Numbered from the stretch's first letter, positions 7,804 to 16,722 are shown. The stretch: 22,330 nucleotides of DNA from Clostridia bacterium (GCA_900755995.1 CAAEIM010000035.1:1-22330); one strand, 5' to 3'. The notes: a model not told the origin generated them from the letters alone. Made by a program: numbers and translations.

Positions 7804-8223
7804 TTAAACTATTTTTTTGCTTTTGCAAAATAATTTGCAAATCCAGGTTATAGGAATACACAATAACATCCACAGCATACTGTAAAACGGGCATATCTGT
7901 CCCTTAAAATTTAAGGTGCATTTGCTGTAATCCCACACATTCAGCTTGAATTTTATATTTACAATAAAGCCGCAGATTCCCTCCATAAGAGTTATGACTG
8001 CACCGCCGATAAGGCATTTGCTGCGCAGACATAGCTTGGGAAATTTTTTATATATTCTGAATATTGTAAGAAAACAGCTTCCTCCCGTTAAAGCCATTGT
8101 CCAATGGGTTTTTCTTCTCCACAGTATTTCGAGCAGGGCATAAGCCACAGCGCCAAACGAAAAAAGTACGCAGTCACATTTTAATCTTTTCAACAAAAAA
8201 ATCACCGTTTTTAGTATGTGCAA
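7804..8223 (-). CDS. Small CmpB-like membrane protein (putative ABC transporter permease family)
   Basis: This hydrophobic protein of up to 139 residues has three to four likely membrane segments. The ending NVWDYSKCTLNFKGQICPFYSMLW matches the WDYS...N..GQIC...S..W pattern of the ABC_trans_CmpB family (PF06541), whose function is not established. The start is unclear: the frame has no ATG near its beginning, only TTG at 8223 or GTG at 8205, and neither has a good ribosome binding site. It lies 45 bases after rnmV with no terminator between, so it may be read from that operon. It is also shorter than usual at the N-terminus and could be a decaying or weakly translated gene. Confidence 0.6.
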   Translation of the reverse strand: MHILKTVIFLLKRLKCDCVLFSFGAVAYALLEILWRRKTHWTMALTGGSCFLTIFRIYKKFPKLCLRSKCLIGGAVITLMEGICGFIVNIKFKLNVWDYSKCTLNFKGQICPFYSMLWMLLCIPITWICKLFCKSKKIV

Positions 8224-8268
8224 AACGATGATTTTAAATTCAAATTTATTTAATTAAAGATTATTATG

Positions 8269-8856
8269 CTAAAGCGCATCCACTATAGCTTTCAGCTCCT
8301 CAAGCGAATACAGACAATTTATGGCTGAGAGCATTGCATTTGTCGTCATATAAGACGGCATTCCCAAATGATTCAGCAATGCCTTTCTGAGCTTTTCCGA
8401 ATTTTCTCTGCCCGTAAGACCAAGTCGGTATAAATCCGCCTTTGTCACCTCTGCTCTTACCTGAGCCTGCTCCTCCCCTATAATATGTGCTCCGCTTTTT
8501 CTGACAGCCTCAATGATAACCTCATCAGAAACTCCCTCAACGCCGAGAAAGCCCTCCTTTGAGCGGCAGGCCTTTCGTTTTTCCTTGCCGCATATCTGCG
8601 GAATATAGCAATGCTTAATTTTGCTTTTATCAACTGTTCCCCTCAAAAAATTTCGGATAACAAAGCCTGCCGAGTCGCTGTCGGTAAACACCAATATACC
8701 CCTTGCGTCCGCAATTCTGCGTATAAGCGACTGCTTTTCCCTGTCGGAAAACACCCGAAAACCATTTGTTTCAATAATCACAGTATCGACCAGATTTTTT
8801 AATTTTATTTTATCATACCTGCCCTCTACGATTATTGCTTCCTTTATTTTAAGCAA
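8269..8856 (-). CDS. rnmV: Ribonuclease M5
   Basis: The 195-residue protein begins with a Toprim domain. IIVEGRYD holds the catalytic glutamate and FTDSDSAG supplies the D-x-D motif. The family-specific segment KIKHCYIPQ...GKEKRKA and a C-terminal DUF4093-like region follow. RNase M5 matures the ends of 5S rRNA precursor in Firmicutes, and the length fits. The start is TTG at 8856, immediately after the holA stop codon, with GAGGGG about ten bases upstream inside holA. It is the last clear member of the hinT-PRTase-comEC-holA-rnmV run. Its usual partner ksgA is not seen here. Confidence 0.92.
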   Translation of the reverse strand: MLKIKEAIIVEGRYDKIKLKNLVDTVIIETNGFRVFSDREKQSLIRRIADARGILVFTDSDSAGFVIRNFLRGTVDKSKIKHCYIPQICGKEKRKACRSKEGFLGVEGVSDEVIIEAVRKSGAHIIGEEQAQVRAEVTKADLYRLGLTGRENSEKLRKALLNHLGMPSYMTTNAMLSAINCLYSLEELKAIVDAL

Positions 8857-9900
8857 TTAAACTCTACCCCTCTCAGCTTCAAGCAAGAGCTTTGCTATCA
8901 GCTTTTCAAAAAATACCCTGTCATTTACAGACACGCTTTTAAACTCTGTTTCCGCCTGCAAAAGCAAATCAAGACATTTTCGCAATGCCTGTGTGGATAC
9001 CCTCTTTGTCGCCTTTCTTGCATTATCAAGCACAAAGGCTCTGTTTTTATAATTAAACTTGCTTATAACCTCGGTTTTCTGCACTGCGCTTTCATCTGCC
9101 ACCCTGATACGGTAGGCGTCAATAAATGACTGCGACATAATACGCAGCATATCCCCCGACTTTTCCTGCTGATAAAAGAGAATATCAAGGGTATTGTATG
9201 CCTTTTGAGCGTTTCCGTTAAGCACCGAGTCCGACAAAGCAAAAACCTTTGACTCAAGAGTAACGGAAGCAAGCTTTTCAATATCGTCGGCTGAAATTTC
9301 CTCGCCCTTTGCATAAGCGGAAATTTTATCGACCTCGTTTTTCAGCATATTCAAATCTCTGCCGCAAAGTGAAATCAACTGCGTAGCATTTACCTGAGAA
9401 ATCCGCTTGCCGTTTACATTTGCCCACTTGGCTATAAACTTAACAAGCTCACCCTGAGTAAGAGTGGTAAACTCACACACCACGCCGTTTTTATCTGCAA
9501 ACTTTTTAAGTGCCGGCAAAACCGTTTTGTTCTTCGAAGGTTTTATTGACGGCAGAGAAACAATAAACACGCAGCCGTCAGGTACAGAGCTGTATATATC
9601 TGCAAATTTGGAATTATCGCTTGCGTTGAACTCATCAAACATTGCATCATTAACCAGAACGCAGTTATACTCGCTCATAAACGGCACTATCTGTACTGCC
9701 GCCGCCAACTCGTCAAGATTAACACTGTCGCCAAAGGTATGAAAATTAAACTCAGACGGTGATTTTCCTGCAACTGCCTTTACGAGCTTATCGGTGTATT
9801 TTTTAACATACATCTGCTCATCGCCATATATTAGATACACCCTTGCAAAGTTTCTTTCCTTAATGTGCTTGTCCATTTGTTTATCCGTAAGTACAGCCAT
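8857..9900 (-). CDS. holA: DNA polymerase III subunit delta
   Basis: The 347-residue protein is the clamp-loader wrench that opens the beta clamp. The beginning FARVYLIYGDEQMYVKKY and the core RDLNMLKNEVDKISAYA are characteristic of HolA in Firmicutes, followed by the C-terminal collar helices. Length is normal. The ATG at 9900 follows GGAGG by four bases; a TTG at 9918 is also in frame but would swallow that site. It begins ten bases after comEC ends, the conserved comEC-holA order of Gram-positive bacteria, so it is probably cotranscribed. Confidence 0.94.
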   Translation of the reverse strand: MAVLTDKQMDKHIKERNFARVYLIYGDEQMYVKKYTDKLVKAVAGKSPSEFNFHTFGDSVNLDELAAAVQIVPFMSEYNCVLVNDAMFDEFNASDNSKFADIYSSVPDGCVFIVSLPSIKPSKNKTVLPALKKFADKNGVVCEFTTLTQGELVKFIAKWANVNGKRISQVNATQLISLCGRDLNMLKNEVDKISAYAKGEEISADDIEKLASVTLESKVFALSDSVLNGNAQKAYNTLDILFYQQEKSGDMLRIMSQSFIDAYRIRVADESAVQKTEVISKFNYKNRAFVLDNARKATKRVSTQALRKCLDLLLQAETEFKSVSVNDRVFFEKLIAKLLLEAERGRV

Positions 9901-9910
9901 ATGTCCTCCG

Positions 9911-12061
9911 TCAATCAAGAGTTATACAATAATTATCGTCCTGCATTGAAACAACCTTATCAAAATCGGCTTTTAATTCATAATCCTTACTGTTATTTGT
10001 AAGAATTACGCAATTTCCGCTGAGCAGGTTTAAATTTTCACTTGCTCTATCGGTTATTATATAATCAGCAGTTGTGTGCTTTGGCAAAATATCCTCAGTC
10101 CTGCATTTGTAATCAAACAGGAGTATTGTTTTATCACCTGCGGTAATGTACTGGTACACACCGCTTTCAGTGCTGACAACCTCGTCAACCGTATTTGAAT
10201 TAATATTTATATTAAAGCTTTGATTTTTAGTGAAAAATTTTCTACACCCAAAATCTTCTTTCTCATCCTTACTATCATATATCAAAACATCGGATTCGTC
10301 AAATTTTCTTTGAATCACATCGGCGTATAATGTGCTGCTCCTTTTGTCAGACGGAGCTATAACAAAATCAAGCTTTGATGTGTCAAGCAAAATATCCGAA
10401 ACCGTATCGAATATTTTAGAGGTTTTACCTGCGCAGCTTACCACAGAACAGTTTTTGCCCCGCCTTATCATAACCGTATTTCCACCCGTGGCATAAACAT
10501 TCACCACGGTGGTATTGACATCAATAACTGAATAAATGCCAAACCCCAGAGCGAGAACACAAAGCGATATTACTGTGCCCTTAACGGCATAGCCTGATTT
10601 ATTTTTTACAAAATACCCTGCTGTTATCAAAATAAAGCTCACAGCAAGCCATATGTAAAAATACGGTTTTGCTGCGTTTACCGAGGAAAAGGGAATGTCA
10701 GAGAATGTGCTCACTGTAAAAAGGACAAGCCTGCTCAGCACTCCGCTTATAAAGCCAAACGGATAAGCGAGAAAAGCGAAAATTTGACTGCTGTAAAATA
10801 TCGCCGTCAGCAAAGCCGCCATTATTAACAGGCTGACAATCGGCGAAAGCAGCATAGAAAGCAAAATAGAAAAGGCTGAAAATCTTCCGAATAACAGTAT
10901 AGAAAAAGGCATGGTGCATATTGAAGCCGAAACCGAAACGGCAAACAGATTTACTATAAATTCAAGCGGCTTTTTCAGTTTATTAAATTTAGAAAGCTTT
11001 TTCATAATACCGTCTGAAATGCCCTTTGCCCAAAGAATTATGCCAAGAGTAGATGTAAACGATAAAATCATACCTGTATCTGCAACCGCAAGCGGATTTG
11101 GTACGGTGAGAATCAACGCCGCAATTCCAAGCGAATTAAGGGAATCGCCCTTGCGCATAAACATCTTGCCTGAATATACAACCCCAAGCATAATTCCGGC
11201 TCTGATTACTGACGGAGAAAACCCTGACACAGCCATAAACATAAACGCACACAACAGCATTACGGCAGAACGGGCAATTCTGTTTTTCACAGTTCTTTTA
11301 ATACAGAAGTAAACAAAGCTGCAAACTATTACAAGATGCATACCGGACACAACAATCAAAAAGCTGACTCCGCATCGCTGAAAATCATTTAATACTTCCT
11401 GCGATAATGCAGGTTTTTCCCCCAACAGCACCGCTCTGCACAGTGACGAGCAGTCATTTGGCAGAAGCTGTTCAAAGTCGTCTGCAACGCTCTCCCGTAT
11501 TTTTATTGCATAATAATACAGCGGCTTGCTCTCGGTCTTTTCAACCCTGTAATCAAAAGCCACATACTGATTTGACTCCAAAAATACAGAGTCTGCTATC
11601 AGCTGATTATTGGTGCTTTCGGTTACAGTCAAATTACAGCTGATTTTATCAAACTCATCTGCATCTATTCTTTTAAATGTTTTTAAGCTTATTTTTATGC
11701 TTTCCTTTTTATCGTTCACAATATCAGTTTTAAGTATATATTTATACATATCGTTTTGCAGAACAGGCTCTTCAATTACGGTGGCTGTGATTTTTATTTC
11801 TGTATCAGAATATTTTGCGGCAATCGGCTCTCTGAATAAATGACTGTAACCACCAAAAGCAAGAGAAGCGAATGCGGCTGTTAAGCATACAGCCAGTGCA
11901 GTCTGCCTCACTGTTCTGCGTTTTAAAAGAAAAAACAGAATAATCGCCGCAGTTATACCTGCTACAGCCGTCACCGCTGCAGCGGAATCTGTATTAATAT
12001 AAAAAAGCGCCGCCTGCACTGAAAGATATGTAATACCAATCAATGCAAACGGTCGCTTCAT
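9911..12061 (-). CDS. comEC: ComEC/Rec2-type DNA uptake channel with degenerate C-terminal domain
   Basis: The 716-residue polytopic protein has N-terminal membrane segments, an extracellular DUF4131-like region, and the competence core. The core carries the typical LLGEKPALS...FQRCGVSFLIVVSGMHL and many helices to about residue 510. ComEC forms the channel that takes single-stranded DNA across the membrane. The C-terminal part (about 525-716) sits where a metallo-beta-lactamase domain is expected, but the metal motif HxHxDH is absent: the segment after LDFVI reads APSDKRSSTLYADV. The nuclease activity proposed for that domain is therefore unlikely. The ATG at 12061 is chosen because AAGGA lies nine bases upstream; TTG at 12070 is too close to it. 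No other competence genes are in the window. Confidence 0.9.
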   Translation of the reverse strand: MKRPFALIGITYLSVQAALFYINTDSAAAVTAVAGITAAIILFFLLKRRTVRQTALAVCLTAAFASLAFGGYSHLFREPIAAKYSDTEIKITATVIEEPVLQNDMYKYILKTDIVNDKKESIKISLKTFKRIDADEFDKISCNLTVTESTNNQLIADSVFLESNQYVAFDYRVEKTESKPLYYYAIKIRESVADDFEQLLPNDCSSLCRAVLLGEKPALSQEVLNDFQRCGVSFLIVVSGMHLVIVCSFVYFCIKRTVKNRIARSAVMLLCAFMFMAVSGFSPSVIRAGIMLGVVYSGKMFMRKGDSLNSLGIAALILTVPNPLAVADTGMILSFTSTLGIILWAKGISDGIMKKLSKFNKLKKPLEFIVNLFAVSVSASICTMPFSILLFGRFSAFSILLSMLLSPIVSLLIMAALLTAIFYSSQIFAFLAYPFGFISGVLSRLVLFTVSTFSDIPFSSVNAAKPYFYIWLAVSFILITAGYFVKNKSGYAVKGTVISLCVLALGFGIYSVIDVNTTVVNVYATGGNTVMIRRGKNCSVVSCAGKTSKIFDTVSDILLDTSKLDFVIAPSDKRSSTLYADVIQRKFDESDVLIYDSKDEKEDFGCRKFFTKNQSFNININSNTVDEVVSTESGVYQYITAGDKTILLFDYKCRTEDILPKHTTADYIITDRASENLNLLSGNCVILTNNSKDYELKADFDKVVSMQDDNYCITLD

Positions 12062-12088
12062 AATTCTCAATCCTTATAACAGTTTTTG

Positions 12089-12625
12089 TTATTTAAAAAA
12101 CAGTGGCAGCTCCTCAAGATATATAATATCATCTCTGCCTATTGCGTCACCCTCAGCGAGCACCGATGCCTTGCCCACTATATTTCCGCCTGCAATTTTA
12201 ACAAGCTCCTCAATAGCCTCAAGGCTCTTTCCTGTTGAAATAACATCATCAACAATCAAAACTCTTTTATCCTTAATGGCATCAACATCATTTTCGCCGA
12301 GATAAAGCTTTTGCTCTTTTTCGGTTGTAATTGATTTAACGCTGACTTCAATAGAGTTTTTCATATAAATTTTAAGTCCCTTACGGGCAACCACATATTT
12401 CTTTCCGCTCTGCCTTGCCATCTCATAACAAAGCGGTATTCCCTTTGCCTCAGCCGTTACAATAACATCGTGCTCAGGACAAATCTTCAAAAGCTCCTTT
12501 GCGGCTGCCTCGGTAACCTCAACATCACCAAACATTATAAAACCCGCAATGTCAAGCTTATCGCTTACAGGAAAAAGCTCAAGCTCACGCTCAAGTCCGG
12601 CAACAGTCATCTTATATGTTGACAT
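12089..12625 (-). CDS. Adenine phosphoribosyltransferase-like protein
   Basis: The 178-residue type I phosphoribosyltransferase has the PRPP-binding loop RVLIVDDVISTGKSLEA near residues 120-136 and the upstream IVTAEAKGIPLCYEMAR loop typical of Apt-like enzymes. These salvage a purine base with PRPP. The substrate cannot be fixed from sequence: it resembles adenine PRTases but is not the classic Apt of about 170 residues, and xanthine-type or orphan PRTases are possible. GAGGTG stands before the ATG, and the gene begins 11 bases after hinT. A role in purine salvage next to a nucleotide-hydrolysing HIT protein is plausible. Confidence 0.82.
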   Translation of the reverse strand: MSTYKMTVAGLERELELFPVSDKLDIAGFIMFGDVEVTEAAAKELLKICPEHDVIVTAEAKGIPLCYEMARQSGKKYVVARKGLKIYMKNSIEVSVKSITTEKEQKLYLGENDVDAIKDKRVLIVDDVISTGKSLEAIEELVKIAGGNIVGKASVLAEGDAIGRDDIIYLEELPLFFK

Positions 12626-12636
12626 TTTGCCACCTC

Positions 12637-12978
12637 TTACGCCATATTCTCAGAGAGCTTTTTGCCGCCGAGAAGATGAAAATGCAAATGCTTAACAGAC
12701 TGACAGCCGTCATCTCCGCAGTTATTAACTATGCGGTAACCGTTTTCAAGTCCGAGTGACCTTGCAATTTCAGGAATCTTAGAAAAGATATATCCTACGA
12801 TTTCACAGTTTTCGGTTGTGATTTTATCTGCACAGCAGATATGCTGCTTTGGCACTATAAGTGTATGTACAGGCGCTTGAGGATTCAAGTCTTTAAAAGC
12901 AAGGATTCTGTCATCCTCATAAACCTTTGTAGATGGAATTGACCCGTCAATTATTTTACAAAAAATGCAGTCAGACAT
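12637..12978 (-). CDS. hinT: HIT-family nucleotide-binding hydrolase (HinT)
   Basis: The 113-residue protein has the histidine triad H97-L-H99-F-H101 followed by LLGG, and the N-terminal CIFCKIIDGSIPSTKVYED typical of HinT. A CxxC pair (C4, C7) may bind zinc. HinT enzymes hydrolyse purine nucleoside phosphoramidates. It is the first gene after the promoter at 13011-13039. Its ribosome binding site (AAAGG) is weaker than those of its neighbours. Confidence 0.92.
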   Translation of the reverse strand: MSDCIFCKIIDGSIPSTKVYEDDRILAFKDLNPQAPVHTLIVPKQHICCADKITTENCEIVGYIFSKIPEIARSLGLENGYRIVNNCGDDGCQSVKHLHFHLLGGKKLSENMA

Positions 12979-13010
12979 ATTTTTCGACCTTTCAAATTTA
13001 TTATGACTTT

Positions 13011-13039
13011 ATTTTACATCCTTTGCGAAGCTCAGTCAA
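13011..13039 (-). promoter_or_regulatory. Promoter of the hinT-PRTase-comEC-holA-rnmV operon
   Basis: TTGACT (13034-13039) and TAAAAT (13011-13016) on the minus strand are 17 bases apart. The -35 box overlaps the plsY stop codon, so the operon may also receive read-through; no terminator lies between. Confidence 0.65.
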
Positions 13040-13761
13040 GCATTACCGCTCTTTTTGGCTGTAATTTTCTTTTCTTCTCCACGCATAAGCCTTTTTATGT
13101 TTTCTTTATGCTTAACAATTACAAATATTCCGATAATCAGCGCCGCAACCGTAGATAAAATCACATATCCGAGCGAGTATCCTGCTCCGTTTGCATAGTC
13201 AAAAAAGAATGTTGCAAGAAAAGTGAGCGGTGCGTAAAGCGCAGCTGCAATAATACTTGATATGGAAATAATCTTTGTGCAGGCAAAAATAATAAGGAAT
13301 ATGGCTATAATCGCAATAAATACTCTCCAATCCTCACTTGCAATGAGAGCAGCAGCAGTTACAACACCCTTGCCGCCCTTAAAATGAAAATAAATCGGAT
13401 ACGAATGGCCTAAAATTGCAAAAATACCTGCAATGTACTTTCCGCAGTTTCCAAACTCACTTGAGAGAATCTGACTGTCGGCAGGAACAGATGAAAAAAT
13501 AAGCCAGCCTATGATAACGGCAACAACGCATTTAAGAGCGTCGCACACAATGGTAAATATGGCAGGAACCTTGCCTACCGAACGCAAAACATTTGTAAAT
13601 CCGGCATTTCCACTGCCCATTTCGCGAATGTCTTTTTTGCCGCCGGTAACTATTTTAGTAACGATAACCGCAGTGTTTACGCTTCCGAGAAGATAGGCGA
13701 CAACAGCGGTAATAATAAATCTCCACCAGTTGTCAGCTAAAAAGGTTAAATAAAAATCCAT
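13036..13761 (-). CDS. plsY: Acyl-phosphate:glycerol-3-phosphate acyltransferase
   Basis: The 241-residue membrane enzyme has about five membrane segments. It carries the three PlsY signatures: GSGNAGFTNVLR (about 49-60), GHSYPIYFHFKGGKGVVTAA (about 117-136), and the C-terminal KHKENIKRL. PlsY transfers an acyl group from acyl phosphate to glycerol 3-phosphate, the first step of phospholipid synthesis. The tail after that motif (MRGEEKKITAKKSGNA) is basic and cytoplasmic. Its ATG overlaps the der stop codon (TAATG), which indicates translational coupling. The der-plsY order is common in Firmicutes, where gpsA often follows; gpsA is missing here and hinT takes its place. Confidence 0.94.
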   Translation of the reverse strand: MDFYLTFLADNWWRFIITAVVAYLLGSVNTAVIVTKIVTGGKKDIREMGSGNAGFTNVLRSVGKVPAIFTIVCDALKCVVAVIIGWLIFSSVPADSQILSSEFGNCGKYIAGIFAILGHSYPIYFHFKGGKGVVTAAALIASEDWRVFIAIIAIFLIIFACTKIISISSIIAAALYAPLTFLATFFFDYANGAGYSLGYVILSTVAALIIGIFVIVKHKENIKRLMRGEEKKITAKKSGNA

Positions 13762-15083
13762 TACTTTTCTCCACGCTCCCTGATAATTATTCTGATTGGA
13801 GTTCCTTCAAGACCAAACGCCTCTCTGATTCTGTTTTCAAGATAACGCTGATATGAAAAATGAAAAAGCTGAGCGTTGTTGCAGAAGAAAATAAATGTAG
13901 GCGGCTTAACCGAAGCCTGCGTAACGTAAAATATCTTCAGTCGCTTGCCCTTATCAGACGGAGGCTGTACCCTTGTGGTAGCCTGAGCAAGCAGCTCATT
14001 GAGCATACCTGTTGTAATTCTTCTTGCGGACTGCTCAGCGCAGCTCACAACAAACTCAAACAGACGGTCAATTCTCTGACCTGTTTTGGCTGAAATAAAA
14101 ACCTGAGGTGCATATGACATAAAAGCAAAGTCAGCGTCAAGTTTTTTCTTAAACTCCTGCATAGTCTTGTCGTTTTTCTCAATGGCGTCCCATTTATTAA
14201 CGGCAAGGATACAAGCCTTTCCTGCCTCGTGGGCAAGTCCCGCAACCTTGGTATCCTGCTCTGTAACTCCTGCCTCAGCGTCAATCATAATTACACAGAC
14301 ATCACTGCGCTCAATAGCCATTTTAGCTCTGATTATGCTGTATTTTTCAATATTATCGTAAATTTTATTCTGACGGCGAAGTCCCGCAGTATCCGTAAAG
14401 TTAAACTTGCCGTACTTGTTTTCAATCAACGTATCAATAGTATCTCTTGTAGTGCCTGCAATGTCAGAAACAATACAGCGTTCCTCATTTGTAATTTTAT
14501 TAATGAGCGAAGACTTTCCTGCATTCGGCTTGCCTATAACAGCCACGTTAATAATTGTACCGTCATCTTCATTTTCCTCGGAAAAGTTTAGATATTCAAA
14601 AGCACTGTCGAGCAAATCTCCCGTACCGTGGCCGTGCAGTGATGATACCTGAATAGGATCTCCGAGTCCCAGATTATAAAACTCATAAAACTCAGGAGAA
14701 GGTTCACCGATACCGTCGCACTTGTTTACGCAAAGCACAATGGGCTTGTTAGATTTCATAAGCATTTGCGCAATATCCATATCAGTGGCAACCATTCCTG
14801 TCTTGCCGTCGGTTACAAGAATGATTACATTTGCCGTGTCAATAGCAAGCTGAGCCTGCCTGCGCATCTGCGAAAGAATAATATCGTCGCTCTTGGGTTC
14901 AATGCCGCCGGTATCAATAATAAAAGCCTTTTTGCCGAGCCACTCAACCTCACCGTAAATACGGTCACGGGTTACGCCCGGAGTATCATCGACTATAGAA
15001 AGTCTTTGACCGATAAGCTTATTGAAAAGTGTGGATTTTCCAACATTTGGTCTGCCCACAATAGCAATTACAGGTTTATTCAT
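13761..15083 (-). CDS. der: Ribosome biogenesis GTPase Der (EngA)
   Basis: The 440-residue protein has two consecutive GTPase domains and a KH-like end, the layout unique to Der. The first has P-loop GRPNVGKS (10-17), the DTPG and DTGG switch motifs, and NKCD. The second has GKPNAGKS (about 185-192), DTAG and NKWD. The KH-like domain covers about 355-440 and ends in the basic RIIIRERGEK. Der is essential for 50S subunit assembly. It starts seven bases after the radical-SAM gene, with AAGGA as ribosome binding site. Confidence 0.97.
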   Translation of the reverse strand: MNKPVIAIVGRPNVGKSTLFNKLIGQRLSIVDDTPGVTRDRIYGEVEWLGKKAFIIDTGGIEPKSDDIILSQMRRQAQLAIDTANVIILVTDGKTGMVATDMDIAQMLMKSNKPIVLCVNKCDGIGEPSPEFYEFYNLGLGDPIQVSSLHGHGTGDLLDSAFEYLNFSEENEDDGTIINVAVIGKPNAGKSSLINKITNEERCIVSDIAGTTRDTIDTLIENKYGKFNFTDTAGLRRQNKIYDNIEKYSIIRAKMAIERSDVCVIMIDAEAGVTEQDTKVAGLAHEAGKACILAVNKWDAIEKNDKTMQEFKKKLDADFAFMSYAPQVFISAKTGQRIDRLFEFVVSCAEQSARRITTGMLNELLAQATTRVQPPSDKGKRLKIFYVTQASVKPPTFIFFCNNAQLFHFSYQRYLENRIREAFGLEGTPIRIIIRERGEK

Positions 15084-15090
15084 TCTTCTG

Positions 15091-16398
15091 TCATTCCTTT
15101 ACCGAGGTGACGGCTCTTACAAGCTCGTCACCGTTATTATTTACAGCCTTGAGTGAAATGTTAAGCTCACGCTCAACCTCCTCAACAGATACATCGTCAA
15201 GAAAAATATCATTTTCGAAACGAAGCATAGATGACGGTATAAATAGCATTTCGCCAAGCTCTCTGCCCTTTAGCTGAGCGATGAGGTCGCCTCCTGTTAC
15301 AAGGCCTGACACATTAACTCCGCCGCCAAAAAAGTTATTTTTAATTGCTGCGACATTAATTTTCACATTGGGAAATTTAGTCGAAATTATACTCACCATA
15401 TTTCTTAAATAAGGGGCAACAGCCTCTCCGCAGGCTAAGGTGACCGTATAACTCAGTGATTCGTTATATTCGCAGTCCTCAACAGCAAATTCAATTTCTT
15501 CTTTTAAGCAGGCTATCATACCGATTCCGTCCTCAACAGCCGGAAAGCCCTCGTAAAAATCAGGTTCAGGTATGGGCCTTTTAGCTTTTATATAAAATTC
15601 GTCACCGGCAAAAAATATTCTTCTGCCGTATTTTTTAACACACTCATCGCCGTACTTTTCAATTAAATCAAGTGTTTGAGCCGCCGTTTCCTGAGTGTAC
15701 TCCGTAAGCGGATACAAACCCTCACGGTATCTTGTCAATCCTACAGGAACTACAGCTGTCATATTTACACCTATTTTTTCAAGGTCAGAAAATGTTCTCA
15801 TAAGCTCATCGCCGTCATTAATCCCTGGGCAGGCTACAATCTGACAATTCAGACAAATTCCTGCTTTGGCAAAGCTTTCAAGATGCCTTAGCGCATCTCC
15901 TGCAAAACGGTTATTCATCATTTTGCAGCGAAGCTGAGGATTTGTGGTATGAACAGAAACATTAATAGGACTTATATGCATTTTAATAATTCTGTCAATC
16001 TCGTGTTGAGAAAGGTTTGTAAGCGTGATATAATTGCCGAACAAAAATGAAAGTCTGCTGTCGTCATCCTTAAAATAAAGCGACTCTCTCATACCTTTTG
16101 GCAACTGGTCTATAAAACAGAAAATGCACTTATTACGGCAGCTTTTCTGTTCATCCATAAGATAAGTTTCAAATTCAAGACCGATTTCCTCGTATTCGCT
16201 CTTTACTATTCTTACTTTTCTTATATCACCGTACTTGTCCTTAATTTCAAGCATTATATCCCTGTTCACCTGATAAAAACGGTAATCAAGAACATCTTCA
16301 ATTATATTTCCGTTAATGCTGAGCAAGGTTTCTCCGCTCAGTATTTTTGCCCTGTCTGCGTGACTGTTTGCAGTCACACCAAATATTGTTACAGCCAC
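15091..16398 (-). CDS. DUF512 radical SAM/PDZ protein
   Basis: The 435-residue protein has a short PDZ-like N-terminus (ILSGETLLSINGNIIEDVLDYRF). A radical-SAM-like centre follows, with cysteines in CRNKCIFCFIDQLPKGMRESLYFKDDD, and the DUF512 domain makes up the C-terminal half. Its biochemical role is unknown. Genes of this family commonly stand immediately upstream of der, as here, which suggests a link to ribosome assembly or translation; that link is an inference. The GTG start at 16398 follows GAGGTG. It is the first gene of the unit driven by the promoter at 16416-16444. Confidence 0.92.
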   Translation of the reverse strand: MAVTIFGVTANSHADRAKILSGETLLSINGNIIEDVLDYRFYQVNRDIMLEIKDKYGDIRKVRIVKSEYEEIGLEFETYLMDEQKSCRNKCIFCFIDQLPKGMRESLYFKDDDSRLSFLFGNYITLTNLSQHEIDRIIKMHISPINVSVHTTNPQLRCKMMNNRFAGDALRHLESFAKAGICLNCQIVACPGINDGDELMRTFSDLEKIGVNMTAVVPVGLTRYREGLYPLTEYTQETAAQTLDLIEKYGDECVKKYGRRIFFAGDEFYIKAKRPIPEPDFYEGFPAVEDGIGMIACLKEEIEFAVEDCEYNESLSYTVTLACGEAVAPYLRNMVSIISTKFPNVKINVAAIKNNFFGGGVNVSGLVTGGDLIAQLKGRELGEMLFIPSSMLRFENDIFLDDVSVEEVERELNISLKAVNNNGDELVRAVTSVKE

Positions 16399-16415
16399 GT
16401 ACTCACCTCACAATT

Positions 16416-16444
16416 ATTTTACTCAAATTTCTCTGAAAATTCAA
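16416..16444 (-). promoter_or_regulatory. Promoter of the DUF512-der-plsY unit
   Basis: On the minus strand TTGAAT (16439-16444) and TAAAAT (16416-16421) are 17 bases apart, about 18 bases upstream of the GTG start. It sits just after the rpmF terminator, so it marks a new transcription unit. Confidence 0.65.
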
Positions 16445-16455
16445 GGTATCAGAGC

Positions 16456-16487
16456 AAAACAAAAGGGCGTACAGAATTCTGCCGCCC
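16456..16487 (-). terminator. Terminator of the yceD-rpmF unit
   Basis: On the minus strand GGGCG and CAG pair with CTG and CGCCC around a short AATT loop (16465-16487, with an internal mismatch). The stem is followed by TTTTGTTTTG, and it begins about 19 bases past the rpmF stop codon. Confidence 0.75.
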
Positions 16488-16505
16488 ATAATGTTTGTAC
16501 CGTAA

Positions 16506-16694
16506 TTAGTTCTCGTTAGCTTTTACGATTACCTGTCTGCCGTTATACATACCGCAGTTGCCGCAAGCTCTGTGAGCTAACTTGTACTCGCCGCAATTTG
16601 GGCAAATTACAAGTGTCGGAGCGCTGAGCTTCCAAACTGTTGAACGTCTTGAACTCTTTCTTGCGTGTGAAGTTTTTCTCTTTGGTACTGCCAT
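16506..16694 (-). CDS. rpmF: 50S ribosomal protein L32
   Basis: The 62-residue protein begins MAVPKRKTSHARKSSRR and has the zinc-ribbon cysteines CPNC (31-34) and CGNC (44-47), so it is the zinc-binding form of L32. The start at 16694 follows AAGGAGG at the right distance; the longer open frame adds 32 residues unlike any L32 and belongs to the yceD overlap. It follows yceD by 28 bases, the usual yceD-rpmF pairing. Confidence 0.97.
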   Translation of the reverse strand: MAVPKRKTSHARKSSRRSTVWKLSAPTLVICPNCGEYKLAHRACGNCGMYNGRQVIVKANEN

Positions 16695-16722
16695 TACAAA
16701 GACCTCCTTACAATAACATATA

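Noticed and set aside
13860..15110. Plus-strand frames antisense to der
   Set aside because: They lie opposite a highly conserved GTPase gene and show no ribosome binding sites or family motifs.
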